Shown piece by piece: positions 1 through 12,925 of a stretch of 64,000 nucleotides of DNA; the stretch's first letter is position 1; each line of letters opens with the position of its first letter. Source of the DNA: Uloborus plumipes. Taxonomy: Eukaryota; Arthropoda; Arachnida; Araneae; Uloboridae. Made by a program: the position numbers and the translations under genes. The notes under the pieces were generated by a model. It was not told where the DNA came from. It saw only the letters and a program-made list of their open reading frames with translations, and did no database searches. The stretch covers positions 248,001 to 312,000 of the forward strand of contig JAXGGA010000081.1 in assembly GCA_038373865.1 (NCBI GenBank), written 5' to 3'.

Positions 1-1652
1 CATGGACTTGTTATTGCAATTTAAACTGTAATCATCGAAAATTCCTTAACTGTGGCATCTTCCCCCGATTTACCTTATATGAAAAAAGTATACGTATTTT
101 AAAGATAACTATTTATGACTATTCAATGTTTTATTAATCTGGATTTGTGAAATGTTAAACTAACTACAAGCATCTAAGGTTGAAATTGTTATTTTATTTA
201 TTGTATTACTATTATTTATATGTTTAAAGTAAAGGATTTATTTCTAATCAAAACATATTCTTCTTAATTGGCTTTGACAATAGTCGTGAATAGAAATGAA
301 AAATAAACAATGACATGATGGAAAAAATACTAATGAAGTACAAATGATCTCAATTTATTACAAACGAAAATGATCTTTTACCATTAATTTTCTTTTATAA
401 AATTGTTGTTGAAATGAACCATCTAACTTTTTCAAAAGTGTTTGCTTTTTCTTATTAAATTGCAGAATTAGAAAATATTAATGCGTTTGTGCGTTTATTC
501 TTGTACCGCGTAACAGTTATGAAAAAATCCTTACTAATGATTTTAAAGCCTTATTGAAAGCAATAATTGCTTTAATTTATCATTAGTCTTTTGATTTTTT
601 CATTAATTAATTACTTTAACATCCAACACTGATTACTCATCCTTTTTTTTTCTTTTTTTTACTTTTGGCGTGAAAGGCTATTGAAAGAAAAAAAGTGAAG
701 TCAATGCACAACCCAGAGGGAAACTAGAGAAAATTATGTTCTAAAATTAAGACTTGAATGAATAATTCTTCATGTATCTATTATATTCGGTTGAGTGTTA
801 ACTTAATGTTATGCTGAAATAGACAAATAATATTTTTTCTTCTATTAACAAAAAATAAAATTTTACTAGTTTACTTTAAGGATAGCAGGTGAAGCAAATT
901 TAAGGAGTATTTTTGTGTACAGGAGTTCAGTGGCGTTGTATATAAGTACGCTGTTTTAAATACCTGAATTCTGTAGTCGTTTACTGACAGATATGAACAG
1001 ATGGTTTCCATTCTGCTACAAAGCGTAATTTTACCTTCACAAACAAAGGAACTATCGCATGAACCACTGAGCTGGAAATGCGAAAACGGAACTTTTACTT
1101 TTAATTGTTGCTAACTGATTCGCCGTTTGGGCAATGCCCAGTACCGAATGATCCAACTTCAGATCGTTATTCTTAGAAATATGTTTTTCTTACGATTGAA
1201 ATATCTTTGTGCACTGACTTCTAAATTCGTATTAGACTTCTAACGAATGAGAGTTGTTAGGAAATAGTTCAATGAAAGATTTACAGTTTGCCTGTATCCA
1301 CCAGTACTACTTCCATTCAATTTCTCTTAACACTACAAACAATGTACAATAATAAAATCACATTAAAAAATATTACAACCATCATAAAATGTAAACTCAC
1401 AATCTTTCCTAATATTACACTTTCAAAATGCATTAATATGCAACTTGCTTATGCGATTAACTACTGTTTGACTATTTGCTTCCTATCCAACGCTGTTTTA
1501 CATAACTTCTTTTTCGGTTGCTCCTGAGCTGTTTTTAAAAAATGCCCTTTCACCTTTTTTGGTGACCTTTTTCTTATAGCCCTGTTTACTACCTTCCATA
1601 TAATTAGAGTTGTCCGGTCGCCATTTTTCTATGTTCCCAATTTTATATACAA
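1..1652. other. A+T-rich non-coding stretch, nothing recognised
   Basis: I see no gene, RNA gene or repeat with definable ends here. Short homopolymer tracts occur near 641-660. The only open frame (1288-1527) has a low-complexity translation with no motif and no codon bias distinct from its surroundings, so I treat it as chance. Confidence 0.6.
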
Positions 1653-1840
1653 CTAGCGGTACCCGCACGGCTTTTCCCGTGGTATAAAATTAAAAGTTCA
1701 TTTGTAAAATAATTGATATAGCAGAAAAAATGCTCTATTTTAGTTTTATTACACTATAATTCCTTCAAAGTGATATAAAGATCTGATATGGACCCCACAC
1801 TACTTAATTTTACGTGTAAATTTCTTAGTAGATGCCTTAA
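1653..1840 (-). mobile_element. degenerate Helitron 3' end (minus strand)
   Basis: Read on the minus strand, a small hairpin (CACGG, a six-base loop, CCGTG) is followed after a short spacer by CTAG and then T at 1653-1656. This is the usual terminal arrangement of Helitron rolling-circle transposons. I could not find the matching TC-type 5' end. The stretch from 1657 to about 1836, and perhaps beyond the MITE that follows, may be its body. The right limit given is arbitrary. Confidence 0.4.
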
Positions 1841-2540
1841 GGGGTTACAGTACCTCAAAAATGACCAAAAGACCAAAAAAAATTTTATTGCTTATTTCAA
1901 AAGTAAAAGTTATTTAAAACACTCAGAAAAAAATAGCATTGTTCTAGCTAAATTATTTAAAAAGTTATGAGCGACTTTAGGGCATGCATGCTATGTGTTC
2001 TAATGGAAAAGCCAAACTTTAAAGTGCTTTTTCTCGGTGATCAGTTTTTAGTGTTTCTATGTTACTGGAAATGCTAAGGAATTTTTTCTATAAAAGATAT
2101 AATTTTAAAGCAATATTTTTTGCACTCAGGATAATATATTTAACAAAACTGTGCATTGAATAAGCGTTTTATTAATTACAAAAATTTTTAGAGTTAGTTA
2201 AACTTCGAAGAACAAAATTTTCTAAGAATTTTTTACATAAATGGTCACAAAATATTTTCTAATCTAAATATAGGAAAATGAATGCACAGATTTGTTGAGG
2301 TAATCCTTCTGATCATTTCACAAAAAGAAATTTTGAAATTAGTGCAGAAACAAAAAAGCCTTAGGGTTTTAAAAAAATTGAAATTTTCTTGCATTTTTCA
2401 AATTTTCAAAAAAAGTTTTCAAAATTTTTAATGTTTGAAAATAAATTATTGATTGTTAAACAAGTGCAGAAACAAATATTTCAAAGAATTAACTTTTTCA
2501 CTTAAATTAAAGAAATTTGTTAGAAAGGTACTGTAACCCC
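1841..2540. mobile_element. 700-bp TTAA-flanked MITE
   Basis: The ends are perfect 15-bp inverted repeats, GGGGTTACAGTACCT at 1841-1855 and its complement at 2526-2540. TTAA lies immediately outside both ends (1837-1840 and 2541-2544). TTAA target duplications are typical of the piggyBac and Kolobok superfamilies. The interior is A+T-rich with no transposase, so this is a non-autonomous element. The open frame at 1788-1970 crosses the left end and is not a gene. Confidence 0.8.
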
Positions 2541-2747
2541 TTAAGTGCTAAAATAGTGCTTGGAGTGAGCAAGATAACAATTTAAACACTTGTATCCCTA
2601 GTTTGCTACGAAACAAGGCAAAAAAATGTTTTACAATGATTAATCTCCTAAATATCGTCGATTTTAACATCATTCAGTGGATTTTTCGCAAAATATCGCC
2701 AACAGCAATTTTGTAAATTTTAAATTTTTTTAGGATTTTATAGTAAT
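2541..2747. other. spacer between TTAA MITE and piggyBac remnant
   Basis: A+T-rich DNA with no recognisable feature. It may be the continuation of the Helitron-like sequence whose 3' end lies at 1653. Confidence 0.4.
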
Positions 2748-4062
2748 TTAAGAACGTCCCTAAAAAGGGACGCTAGGCACCAAAGGCAGCATTGTTTAAC
2801 CGTTGCTGATTTCTTGCTTAGAATCTATAATTTATATCAAAGAAGTTAGTAAATGTTTTTAGACTGAAAAACAGATAATAATTGTCATTTTTCAAACTTA
2901 TTTTATTTTCAAAATCTAATTAAATTAAATTAATTAATATATCTAAACTTAATTATACAATGTTCTTAAATATTTTCTCTTCTTTTTTTTAATTACAAAA
3001 AGTACTCAAGGTAAATTTTGAAAGAAAGCTATTTCAAAAATGTAATTCTTTAAAACACTAATTATTCCTTATATTTCATTACTTTTCCATTATGCATTTA
3101 GGTGTTTATTATTGTTTAGTCTGACTGTTGGGGGGGAAGAAGCCCTAAGCTGTTTCAGAAGCTTAGCATTTCACCTTGATGAAGAATTCAAGGAATGCAT
3201 ATGTGTCTGTTGTTTGGGAAAGGGGGGGGGTTGCAGATTTAATTTCAGAATTCCCTGAGCATGCCAATTTTGATCTCTACTGTGAGAATTTATTTACTTC
3301 TCTTGCGCTCCTACGTGATTATTTGTCTCATCAAGGGTTTGTGCAAGAATCGGATTAAAAAATGCTCATGAACTGAAGTTACGTTGTTCAAAACAGAAAA
3401 GAGAGGAAGTTTTGAATAAATGTCGATGACAGGTAAAATAATATTACGTTGGTTCGGTGGAATAATAGTAATGTCATAACTATTGCATTGAATCTTCATG
3501 GAGTTTATCCTATTGTAAAGGCAAAGCGATTGTCCAACAGCGAAAAGAAAGTAATTGATATTGATGAACCAAATATATATGGTTGCTCAATACAAACGTT
3601 GCATAGAAAAAAAGATCCCATGCATCAAATACCGGGAACTACCGGTTTTTGATCCACTTTAAAAAATGGTGGTAGCCGCTCTTCATTTTTATTTTAAAAG
3701 CTGCTGTACAACATGCATTGAGCTCAAGAGAGTTGAGTTAGGTATTATGGGGCTAGTTGTTATATTGTTTTAAATAAGACTCAGGTAAGATGTGCCCATT
3801 GAAATAAAAGACCTTATCGGAATGCAGCAAGTGCAATACGTAGGTTTGCAGAACAAATGTTTTGCTGACTTTCATACTCAACAACACCAATATTTCCTTG
3901 TTCTCTGAATCTACTTCCCAGTTTATGTTAATTCCTGCTTTTATTTCTTCTTATAAATTGTCATTTTCAATATTACATCGTAGGCAGAAAAAAAATTTTG
4001 GTAAAAAGTATGTACCCTGTGGTGCCTAGTGTCCCTTTTTAGGGACGATTTTTCTTTCTTAA
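2748..4062 (+). mobile_element. internally deleted piggyBac element
   Basis: TTAA lies at 2748-2751 and 4059-4062. Just inside the left TTAA is the near-palindrome CGTCCCTAAAAAGGGACG followed by CTAGGCACCA. The right end carries the inverted counterpart (GGTGCCTAG, then TCCC, T-run and AGGGACG at about 4020-4047), but about 8 extra bases separate it from the right TTAA. At roughly 1.3 kb the element is about half the length of an autonomous piggyBac, and it contains transposase remnants, so it is an internally deleted, inactive copy. Confidence 0.75.
3148..3800 (+). pseudogene. piggyBac transposase remnant
   Basis: This is a broken piece of a piggyBac-family (DDE_Tnp_1_7) transposase. The frame at 3176-3355 contains NLFTSLALLRDYLSHQGF, which matches the conserved block around the family's FDNYFTS-type motif. 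After a frameshift, 3449-3652 carries VRWNNSNVITIALNLHG and then VKAKRLSNSEKKVIDIDEPN, the block that follows the third catalytic Asp region in this family. A further short block with WW-stop-PLFIF and AAVQHAL follows around 3666-3720, resembling the family's tryptophan-rich C-terminal part. Stops and frameshifts interrupt every join, and the N-terminal half is absent. It lies between matching piggyBac-type ends, so it belongs to that element and is not a domesticated host gene. Confidence 0.75.
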
Positions 4063-4697
4063 ATAAAAAATTTATTTTTTACATGATAATTTTTTAACTA
4101 TTTTTCCTGTCCATTAAACACTATTAGTAACCAGTTTACAAAGTATCGTTGAAAAATAAAATGTCAGGCATTAATGGGTTAATATTGACAACTTGAAAAT
4201 CCAGTGGTACCTTTGTGGCCTGCTTCAGTCACATGAATTGGTCTTTATCGTATGGTTCTCAGGGGATCCGACAATATATTACTTTATGTGACCTTTTATC
4301 AAATAGACCCTTCTCTGGTCCTCTCGATGGCTAATTGGTGACAGAGCGAACAAATGTGGGATCACTTGGGATGTTTAGTTAGACAGCCTTCGAGTTTGAT
4401 CAAATTAGTGGCGCATATACAGTAGCTGTTTAATGAGATGACGTAGAATATAATACAGAACTTTTTTACCTCATTGCTCGCCTGTATCAAATCGTGTATC
4501 GACGTTAGACCCAGCTCAATAAGGTACTAAATCATTCGTTCATTTAGAATTTTTCCTAAAAGAAGTTACCATTTTGCTCTATTTCGTAATCAACGTTATT
4601 TTTATGGATGTAAACTTTCTCTTTACTTGTGAAACTCCTTTCTGGTGCTTCGATGGTTTTTTTCCTTTTGTTACAGTGTGTATGAACGGGGACTATA
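4063..4697. other. non-coding, nothing recognised
   Basis: No open frame of note and no repeat with visible ends. Base composition is slightly more balanced around 4200-4450 than in the surroundings, but I recognise nothing. Confidence 0.5.
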
Positions 4698-4938
4698 CTG
4701 CCGTGCTAAGCACAAAAGTCGTATCTGCAGCAGAGTTATAAGTGAGAAATGAACGTTTAAAGTTTTGCTGCTCCATATTTTTAATTCAGATGCAGCTTAT
4801 GTAGATTTTTTTTCAAAAATATTGGCCATTGATTAATGATCATGAAAAAAATTATTTATGTGAAATTAGAACCACTTGGTGACTATAACTCAATTTTGAT
4901 AAAATGTGCGGATACCATTTTTGTACTTAGCACGACTG
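4698..4938. mobile_element. 241-bp TA-flanked MITE
   Basis: The ends CTGCCGTGCTAAGCACAAAA (left) and CAGTCGTGCTAAGTACAAAA (right, read inward) are imperfect inverted repeats that continue for another dozen bases (GTATCTGCA-like). TA lies outside both ends (4696-4697, 4939-4940). No coding capacity. TA duplication and short length fit a Tc1/mariner-type or pogo-type MITE. Divergence between the ends suggests an old insertion. Confidence 0.7.
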
Positions 4939-4940
4939 TA

Positions 4941-7526
4941 TAGATTTCCTCCTCTTTTAGTAAAAATTAAGCCAGATAAAAGATGAATACAACTTACTAT
5001 TGAAAACGAACAATTTGAATTATCTAATAAAAAATATTTTTTGTAATTTTAACCATTTTTTGATTGAGGACATTTTAAAATGCAATGAAAGAATTGACAG
5101 TAAAAATCTTTGTAGATATAAATTAAAAGTTCGAAACATATTGTTTTTGCTCTAAATAATATTTACTACGCTAGTTAACAAATATGTTGTTAAATGAAAC
5201 TTTTATAGTGTTTCTAGTGTAATTTCAGTGACGCCGATTTCAAATATCCAATCAGAATTTGTCCAAAAACCCAGTTTTAGCATAATTATGTGTTTTGAGC
5301 ATTTATTTTTTCCATGTTTGCTTATATCGTGTAATTTTTCTTCAGTTAATGATTTTTTTTTTTTTGTTTTGTACTTTCTTGGTGTCAAAAAAAAAAAAAA
5401 AAAAATACTTGAGAAAAACACAAAAAACGGCATATCTGTAAAGACATGTGAAAATAGACCAATGGAGGGGTGGATCAATAAGACATGAGGACAAGTCTGG
5501 GAAAATATTTAACGAAACGGAAAACTCTGGAAACTATGCTGACGATACTTTTTCCATTATTTAAGGAACGTTTTTAGCAGTTTATACATGAATGAAATTA
5601 TAGTTAAAACTACTGTGATATAATTTTTAAACATTTTGATTATCTTAAAAAAAGTTGTGAAAAGATGTGGCTAATAAATTAATTTACAAACTTGAAATGC
5701 ATTAGTAATGCATTAAAATTTCAGACATTTTTTAGTAAAGTAACTAGTAAATTGTTCACTCTAAATTGCTCACACATGTACATATTGGTTAAAAGAAATC
5801 CATCTATATTAATAACTTTAAAAGTTCTCATGTGCAAAGCAACTATTTCTTATCTATATTCTGAAAAATTAACAAAAAAATTTTCTTCTTTATTAATTTA
5901 CCTATTTTTACTAGTTTTATATGTCTGGAACAAACATATCGTACCTGGTGTAAGAAGCTATAATAAGCTCAAATTGTTATCTAATCAATATTACATAACT
6001 AAGAGAAAGATCTTCAGTAGTAACATGTCAAAATATTATTTTACAAAAAAAAAAATAATAATCCACAAGAAATAAGTTCCTTTCTTTGATCATTATTTTA
6101 ATAATTGCTAAAGTAATGACTTTTTTGTTGCAATTATATTTTAGAATTACTTTTGTAAAACTGTCTTCGTTTCCTAAGGCTTGTACTTTATGCTTCATTT
6201 CTTTGGTGCTTGAGAAGTATAAATCAATTATTTAGACGTGTTGATTTTAATTAGTTCTGAAGAACAAAAAATGAAGAGCGAACAAGATTTAAAAATTAAG
6301 AAACAAAGCATAATGAAAAATTATTAAATTGGTATGACGCAGTTTGTGCTGCATAAAAAGTTGTATAAGCATAAATTTTACTTCAAAAGATTTATTAATG
6401 ATTCATTAAGTGAATTTTTCCCCAAGTAATTAATTTAAGCTTCTTTTCTATTTTTTACACAAAAATCATAGTTTTTTTTAATAAAATTGTTTCAAATTTA
6501 TTATTATGAAACCTTCTGCTAAAAACTAATATGGCCATTAATGTTTTATGAAGTATTGCAACGATACCTTATCTAATAATAAATGATATTTAAATTTTTA
6601 CATGTAGTATTTTTTAAAGGTCAAATTAAAAAAACAAAGTACTTTATCAAAAAAATGACGACGGTTTTCCCAACAAAAGAGAAAAAGTCAAAACTACCTT
6701 CCCCTGAACAAGGGTTTTTATTTTTTCCAAGAAATAACCTGCTTTACGAGCTTTCTGGTATAGTTAAAATTATGATTTTGAAGTGTTACTAATAACTTTA
6801 TACTATGTAGCAGTAGCAATTAGCTTTTCAGCTGTTTTTTCGGTCGAAATCGATGAAAGTTTAAAAACAGCAAGAGTAACTTTCCAACGCCAGCGTGGTG
6901 TGACAAAAAGAAAGAAAAGAAATCACCACCTAAAAGATTATACTTTTAAGTAACTAGAGAGAGAGAGATAGGTGTATGGATTACTTATTTCCTTTTAACA
7001 TGAGTAATTTTTTGAAGTCAGGACGGTCATTTTTACTGTGCAAACCTGTTTTAGGGATACCAGAGGAACCAATTAGAAGAAGGAATATGAGTGGTTGGGG
7101 GATAATGGCGGGACAGGTGGCAGTATCCAATAGGTGAAAGTACCAAATTTATCCAAAGAGATTGACCACCTGTCCAAAGATTAACAGGAGTGTGAACTTT
7201 ATCTAGAACGCAGCAATACTTAACATATACTTCACAACACACAAGGGACTTTTTCTTTGATACAAAATTGTTGAAAACGAAAATTATGGTATTAGATTGA
7301 GGAAAAATTCCGCGAAGATGTTCAAAGTTTTGTTCATCTTGACCAAAACTTTCGTTTTAATCTGCATAATATGAGCTTCATTTCAAACGTAATTTAATAG
7401 TAAACCAAATTCAATCAGCAAAATTTTCGTTTTTGTGGTGATTTTGTATTAACCGTAGTAGTGTTAACAGAGTTCAACAACATTTCACATTCATTTATTA
7501 GGGACGTATTTTATTTACATATTGTA
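4941..7526. other. long A+T-rich stretch without a gene
   Basis: It contains homopolymer A and T tracts (about 5350-5403), a short (GA)n run near 6958-6969 and several chance frames. The longest frame (5692-6075, 127 codons) translates to Lys/Ile/Phe/Tyr-rich low-complexity protein with no motif. A segment of more balanced composition at about 7025-7250 is not identified. Confidence 0.5.
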
Positions 7527-8781
7527 CTAGCTGACCCGGCCACGCGTTGCTGTGGCTAAGGTATGATTTAGTTAAAAATTTTATATACTGAGCGAACTAC
7601 CGTACTACCTACGGTTATAAATGTGCAAATTGTTGTCCAAGAATACATTTGTATTTACTAAGGAAAAAAATTTAAAAAAAATAAAAAATAAGCTATAATA
7701 GTAATAATTCTAAAACTTATGAATGCAGAGAAGTACGTTTAGAAAATACAATTCTTAGCAAAATCACTCTAAATTTTAATATTACATTGGCAAAAGTTCA
7801 CAAATTACAGTAAAACCTTTTTTTTATTACAATACAATTGAAGTACAAAATCACAAAAAAATGAATATTGTGTAACTTAAAAATCCGAAAAGGTACGATA
7901 TTTACGAAACAGTCGAATTTTGAATCTCAAACTATGAGGTGTATATTTATGTTACAAAGCAATGTGACGGTAAAAATTGTGTGTATAGAAATAATTTTAA
8001 TCTTCGCACCATAAAACAGTACATTTTCCCTACTAAGAATTTGTTTTTTGAATAGTAAATACCAAATGTATTGTTGAACGATAATTTGCAAATTTATTGC
8101 TGCAGATGGATACGCTTAGCAAATACAATTCTGAACTAAATCACTAAAAATTTAAATATTACATAGGTAAAAGATCACATAATGCAGTGAGCCTTTCTTT
8201 GTCTAAATACACCTGACATAAAAATCACTAAATAATATGAATATTTTATAACTTAAAGCTCGAAAAAGGTATGATATTTTTCACTAAAATATTTTCCTAA
8301 AAAAATATTTGTACCTAAACATGAGTGAAAAATATTTTTAAAACATACAAAATAGCATATGTTAAGTATCTAAACTGCTTTAATAAATTGAATTAAGTAA
8401 AGGAGAAGTAAGCAAATAATACTTTTCCGAATATTGATTTAATAATACTTACACGCACAATTTAAATTAAGAGAATCGGGACGAATATGCCAGAAACCGA
8501 TACGACATCCTTAATCGTTACCACTATTGCTTTTTGCTTCCGAAGCAACTGACGACCCAGCAGCAGATTTTATCTTTTAGAAACCAAGAATACAGAAAAG
8601 CTGGTAGCTAAATAGATTTGCAATAAAAAATATATTGCGGTCCTAAATTGAGATAAAAACTATCCTATCATTTAAGTTGGACCACACTGAAACTGCGTGC
8701 AAAATTTGGTTAAAATCGGTTCAGTAGCTGAGGAGTCCATTGGCCACAAACACAGGCACACGTAATTTTTATATATTAAGA
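7527..8781 (-). mobile_element. non-autonomous Helitron, 1.26 kb
   Basis: On the minus strand the element begins TCTTAATATATAAAAATTAC (right edge 8781) and ends with a hairpin-forming G+C-rich block (AGCCAC and GTGGCC arms, about 7541-7556) followed by CTAG at 7527-7530. The flanking bases are A before TC and T after CTAG, as expected for Helitron insertion between A and T. The subterminal text, including CCGATTTTAACCAAATTTTG near 8700-8725, is of the kind found in arthropod Helitrons. There is no Rep/helicase reading frame, so it depends on an autonomous partner. Confidence 0.8.
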
Positions 8782-11409
8782 TAATAAAATATATTGCCTT
8801 TTTATATAAGGATATATTTCACATCTGCAAAGCACACAAGATGCACCTGGCTGGTAACTACTCATACACCAACGCAGAACACCATTGGTTCATATAGAGC
8901 AATACTGATTTGCTTATTCTAATTTTAAATACAGGTGGGGGGGGGGGTTTAAGGCTTCAGTTTGCTATAAAATCTGCTAATGTTAAGTGTGTATAAGTTC
9001 TTCCTCTCCCTTTTAGAGAATTGGCTCTCAACTAAAATAAAAGATTCCAGTTACAGAATTTATTTTTTCCAAATTCAAATTTGCATATTCTATTTTTTAT
9101 CTTCATTTTTCAAGAACTTAAAGCAAAAGCAGCCAATACATTTTGATTTCACCAAACAACGCAGTCTGATTTAAGTACGCATTCTACATCTTTGCACTTC
9201 GCTTATTTCTTTCTAAAGAAATATTCACGTGCACAGTTAATTTAATAAAATGTTGTTCATTGCGTGTAACATTAATCTTCTAATCAAATACAACGCAACT
9301 TTATCTTCAGGACTCAGTAATCAAATTATTCCGTTCAGCAAGTTATACTACCTAGTAAAAAACAAATATCGATAGTTATCTGTGAATTATTTAACAGCAT
9401 AATACTGTATCTAAGATATATTTTTATTCCGCTTGAGTAAAATCAGAGCTTATCTGATATTCTTTTTCGTTTTCTTTTCGTAAAATATCGTAAGCAAAAA
9501 CCTTATTCTTTAGATCGATATATTTTAAATTAGATTTTTATTTTTTTTTCTTATTGATTTTTGGGAAATATTATTAATTTATCGGTTTTTACTTAAAAAC
9601 ATAGGCATGACGTAATTAAAGGGGTCATTGAAAAAGCGGTAAAGTCAATGTTCGAATTAAACGAAAACATAAACTTTTTGACTAATAAATAACAATTTCA
9701 AGATTTATTTTTTTTAGAAAAAGTGTTTAGTTACAAATTTTATGTTAAAGTTAATACTTATGTTATGCAATATATTAATGAAGCACAGGTTTCCTCAAAA
9801 GGTGATCTTTATTGTTTTTCCAGTGAACCCATCAGCTAGAACAAGCCAGTAGTCATGTATGTGTTGGAAACCACCTCTAAAATCGGAAAATGTCAAAAAA
9901 TAGTTCCCAAGGCGATTGGATCATTCGCAGATACCCCAAAGTCTAAAAACTTACATTATTTCGGGATCAATGCGAGATTCAACAAATCAGTATTGATCGA
10001 AGTTTACACCGAATTCACACTTGGTCGATGTCAGTCGATAAATGTCAGACAACATTCATTTTTAACTTAAACTACTTGACTAATGAACGTAAAAAAATGA
10101 GATAAATACTGTTTTAAGAATGTGTATTGATTTTTTATAGTTAAAAAAAGTATATCCATTGTAAAAAAAATATTTTACTGTGACCCTAGTTTTATTCTTC
10201 CTGTAACTCACATTTATATGAGCTCTATCGGTAACTTCAAAAAAGTTAGCGAATAAGACAAAAGTATTTCACAGCTTGATAACCACTTGTCATTTTTTAG
10301 TGTAATTTTTCGATATCGTAAATAGCTACAGTCTCATAATTTTTTAACCTTCCGGAATCCTTATAGGTGCGGTGCTGCTGGCATTTTCTCTTCTCCACAC
10401 TGCTGTCAACTTTCACAATTAACTTATCGCATTCATTAATGTACGGATATTTCATCCACCCTTCTCGTGTAAAATTGAACTGATCCAATCGAGTTCCTTC
10501 ACCGCTAGAGGGCTGCACACTGGATGTCACGTGTCCGCTATGATTGCTACTCTGTTCACATGCTTTCGTATTAAGTTTTAACTGGAGTTTGGCCGATCAA
10601 AATTAGTTTGCTTTGACTATTTACGCTATTTTTTGTAATTAATAATATATTATTTACGCTTAGTTCAATCTTTTTAACTGTGATTTAGGTCATATTGATT
10701 TAGTTATAGTGTCTTATTTAGAATTGACTTTTCTGTTATTTACTTAGTAATATTTGTTATTAGTTTATTTCTCTCTGAATTTTTCTTTGCATGAGAATAA
10801 AATTGTAAGTGTCAGTTAAAAGTCTAAAAACATCATAAATAAATTGTTTTTAATTTACTTTTAAAAAATGTTCTTTATAATGAATACATATTTTAAATTT
10901 CTCCTAGTATAGTAAAATGACTTTCTGCTAAAACTGAAATTGACTTTTTCTAAAATGTATGCATTTCCATAAATACTTTTTTGTGTGTGAATATATTGTG
11001 CAAATAAAATTAAAATACCCAGGGTTTTGTAAGAAAAAATATAGGACGTAATGTAAAACGTCTGTTTTGCTCTTTCTTTTCTTTCTTTTTTTTTTCACTA
11101 ATCAATTATAATTTGTTTTCTTTGTCTACTGTAGAACCACTAAATGTACACTTAGTCAGAGACGGAAAAATAGCACTACACGGAATTTTTTTTTGTCAAT
11201 CGTTTAATAGAGGGGAGGGGGGACATGTACAGATCTTGCGAGGGAGCGCACCGAAGCCTATATACGCTACTGCTGAGAAAAATGTTAGCATAATAATGGG
11301 ATGAAAACATTGCTAAATAAATTTCCATTTTCTCAATATAGAATTGTTTTACAAGAAAAAATATCTTATTAGAGAGGTTAATAGTAAAATGAATGCTTTA
11401 AAGTTAATA
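8782..11409. other. non-coding, nothing firmly recognised
   Basis: It holds a G-run at about 8936-8947 and several short frames. Two frames have less biased translations than usual: 9855-10070 on the plus strand and 10297-10530 on the minus strand (77 codons, starting MTSSVQPSSGEGTRLDQ). I recognise no domain in either, and I see no splice or promoter context that would support a gene. Confidence 0.45.
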
Positions 11410-11575
11410 TCTACTTATATTAAAAACTGAGTATCTTTCTAACTATCTATGTCACGCTTATTTCTCCTGAACGCCAATGAACTGAAAGTCGAACCAGGTA
11501 CCGATAGATAGGTAATTTTTCAGGCTTCATTAGTTTCAATCTATATGATTATACGATTTTAATTAGCGAAGATAT

Positions 11576-12510
11576 CAATTAATAAGTAGTCAAGTTTAAA
11601 GCGATTAAGCCTAATAAATGATTAAACTTCCAAGACATTTTTTCTTACCGTTGCCATTTTGAATTAAAACGTTAATTAAATTATTGAACTATTTAAAATT
11701 CCAAGATATTTATTTCTTTCCGTTGCGATTTTAAGGCAGGAATTCAAGTGAAACACGGACGATCGCAACTCACCAATGCAATCGCAAATTCCAAAATTTG
11801 GATTCAAGTGAAACGAATTCACTTGAATTCGACTTACAGTAGCGGTTGCAATATGCGATCGTCTCGAAGCGACTGCAATGATGTTTCATTTGAATTCGGC
11901 CCTAAATTAAAACGTTAATTAAATTGAACTTTTTAAAATGAAAGAGTGTTATTTTTTTCCATTGTCATTTTAAATACGTGTTATAACAAAGTTCTAACAA
12001 TTGTTTTTATTCTAATTATTAATGACATATTTTTTCTCAGGTACCATTTTGAAAATGTGTTTTTAAATAAAATTGCAATTGCTGTTTTTAGAAGGGACTT
12101 TTTCTGGCTGCGATCCATAAGTAGTCAAATTTAAAGCGAATGTTTAATTAATAAGTAGTCAAATTTAAAGCGATTAAGCCTAATTAATGATTAAACTTCC
12201 AAGACATTTTTTCTTACCGTTGCCATTTTGAATTAAAACGTTAATTAAATTATTGAACTATTTAAAATTCCAAGATATTTATTTCTTTCCTTTGCGATTT
12301 TGAATTAAAACGTTAATTAAGTTGAACTTTTTAAAATGAAAGAGTTATTTTTTTCATTGTCATTTTGAATACGTGTTATAACAAAGTTCTAACAATTGTT
12401 TTTATTCTAATTATTAATGACATATTTTTTCTCAGGTACCATTTTGAAAATGTGTTTTTAAATAAAATTGCAATTGCTGTTTTTAGAAGGAACTTTTTCT
12501 GGCTTCGATC
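11576..12510 (+). repeat. direct duplication inside the Helitron
   Basis: The text starting TTAATAAGTAGTCAAGTTTA near 11579 recurs at about 12148. It then continues in parallel through AACGTTAATTAAATT, the ATTTTGAAAATGTGTTTTTA block and CTTTTTCTGGCT, ending near 12105 in the first copy and 12504 in the second. The copies differ at scattered bases. The first is longer because it carries the insertion at 11733-11904. Confidence 0.75.
11733..11904. mobile_element. MITE-like insertion of about 170 bp
   Basis: Comparing the two halves of the surrounding duplication gives an empty site. The second copy reads through GCGATTTTGAATTAAAACG near 12294, whereas the first copy is interrupted here. The inserted DNA has imperfect inverted ends (AAGGCAGGAATTCAAGTGAAAC on the left, with a GGGCCGAATTCAAATGAAAC counterpart on the right) and an inner 11-bp stem, ATTCAAGTGAA (11802-11812) with its complement at 11818-11828. 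Exact ends and target duplication are uncertain by a few bases. Confidence 0.6.
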
Positions 12511-12708
12511 CAAATATTAAAAGAACTTTTTCGTTTAGAATTTTGCAATTAATTTTACCGGAAGAAAGCGGTTTGGAAATAATTGTTTTTGGAAAGGAAT
12601 TTTATTTGTAATTTAGGGAGAGTGCTAAGTATGCTCTACTTGACATCGTCTTTATTTTTGAGGATGCATGTGCAAATAATTCGATTGATTCTTTGATGCA
12701 GGAAAGCT

Positions 12709-12925
12709 TTTTAGCGAGCCGCTTTAGCGGGGAGTAGTTTATTAAACTTTTCCTTGGTACTTTAAAGGCGAGCCGCCTTGGCGGCGAGTAGTGAATTGAA
12801 ACTTTCCTTGCTACTGTAAAGGCGAGCCGCCTTGACGGCGAGTAAACTGTTTAAACTTTCCTCATTTCTTTAAAGGCGAGTCGCCTTGGTGGCGAGTAGT
12901 TTTCTCAAACTGCCTTCATTACATT
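12709..12925 (+). repeat. four 54-bp hairpin minisatellite units
   Basis: GGCGAG-type cores occur at 12713, 12767, 12821 and 12875, exactly 54 bp apart. Each core contains a self-complementary G+C-rich palindrome of the form GCCGCC-TT-GGCGGC with one or two changes. The intervening sequence is A+T-rich (AAACTTTCCTT-like). The array lies just upstream of the terminal hairpin of the Helitron. Confidence 0.85.

Noticed and set aside
5692..6075. 127-codon plus-strand frame
   Set aside because: The translation is biased to Lys, Ile, Phe, Ser and Tyr, with no motif, no flanking gene signals and no similarity to anything I recognise.
10297..10530. 77-codon minus-strand frame as a host exon
   Set aside because: The composition is more protein-like than most, but I recognise no domain and see no supporting splice or promoter context. 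Kept only as a note in the stretch description.
12709..12925. 54-bp spaced repeats considered as a CRISPR array or rRNA-like hairpins
   Set aside because: The spacers are similar to one another rather than unique, and the array is inside a Helitron with clear ends.
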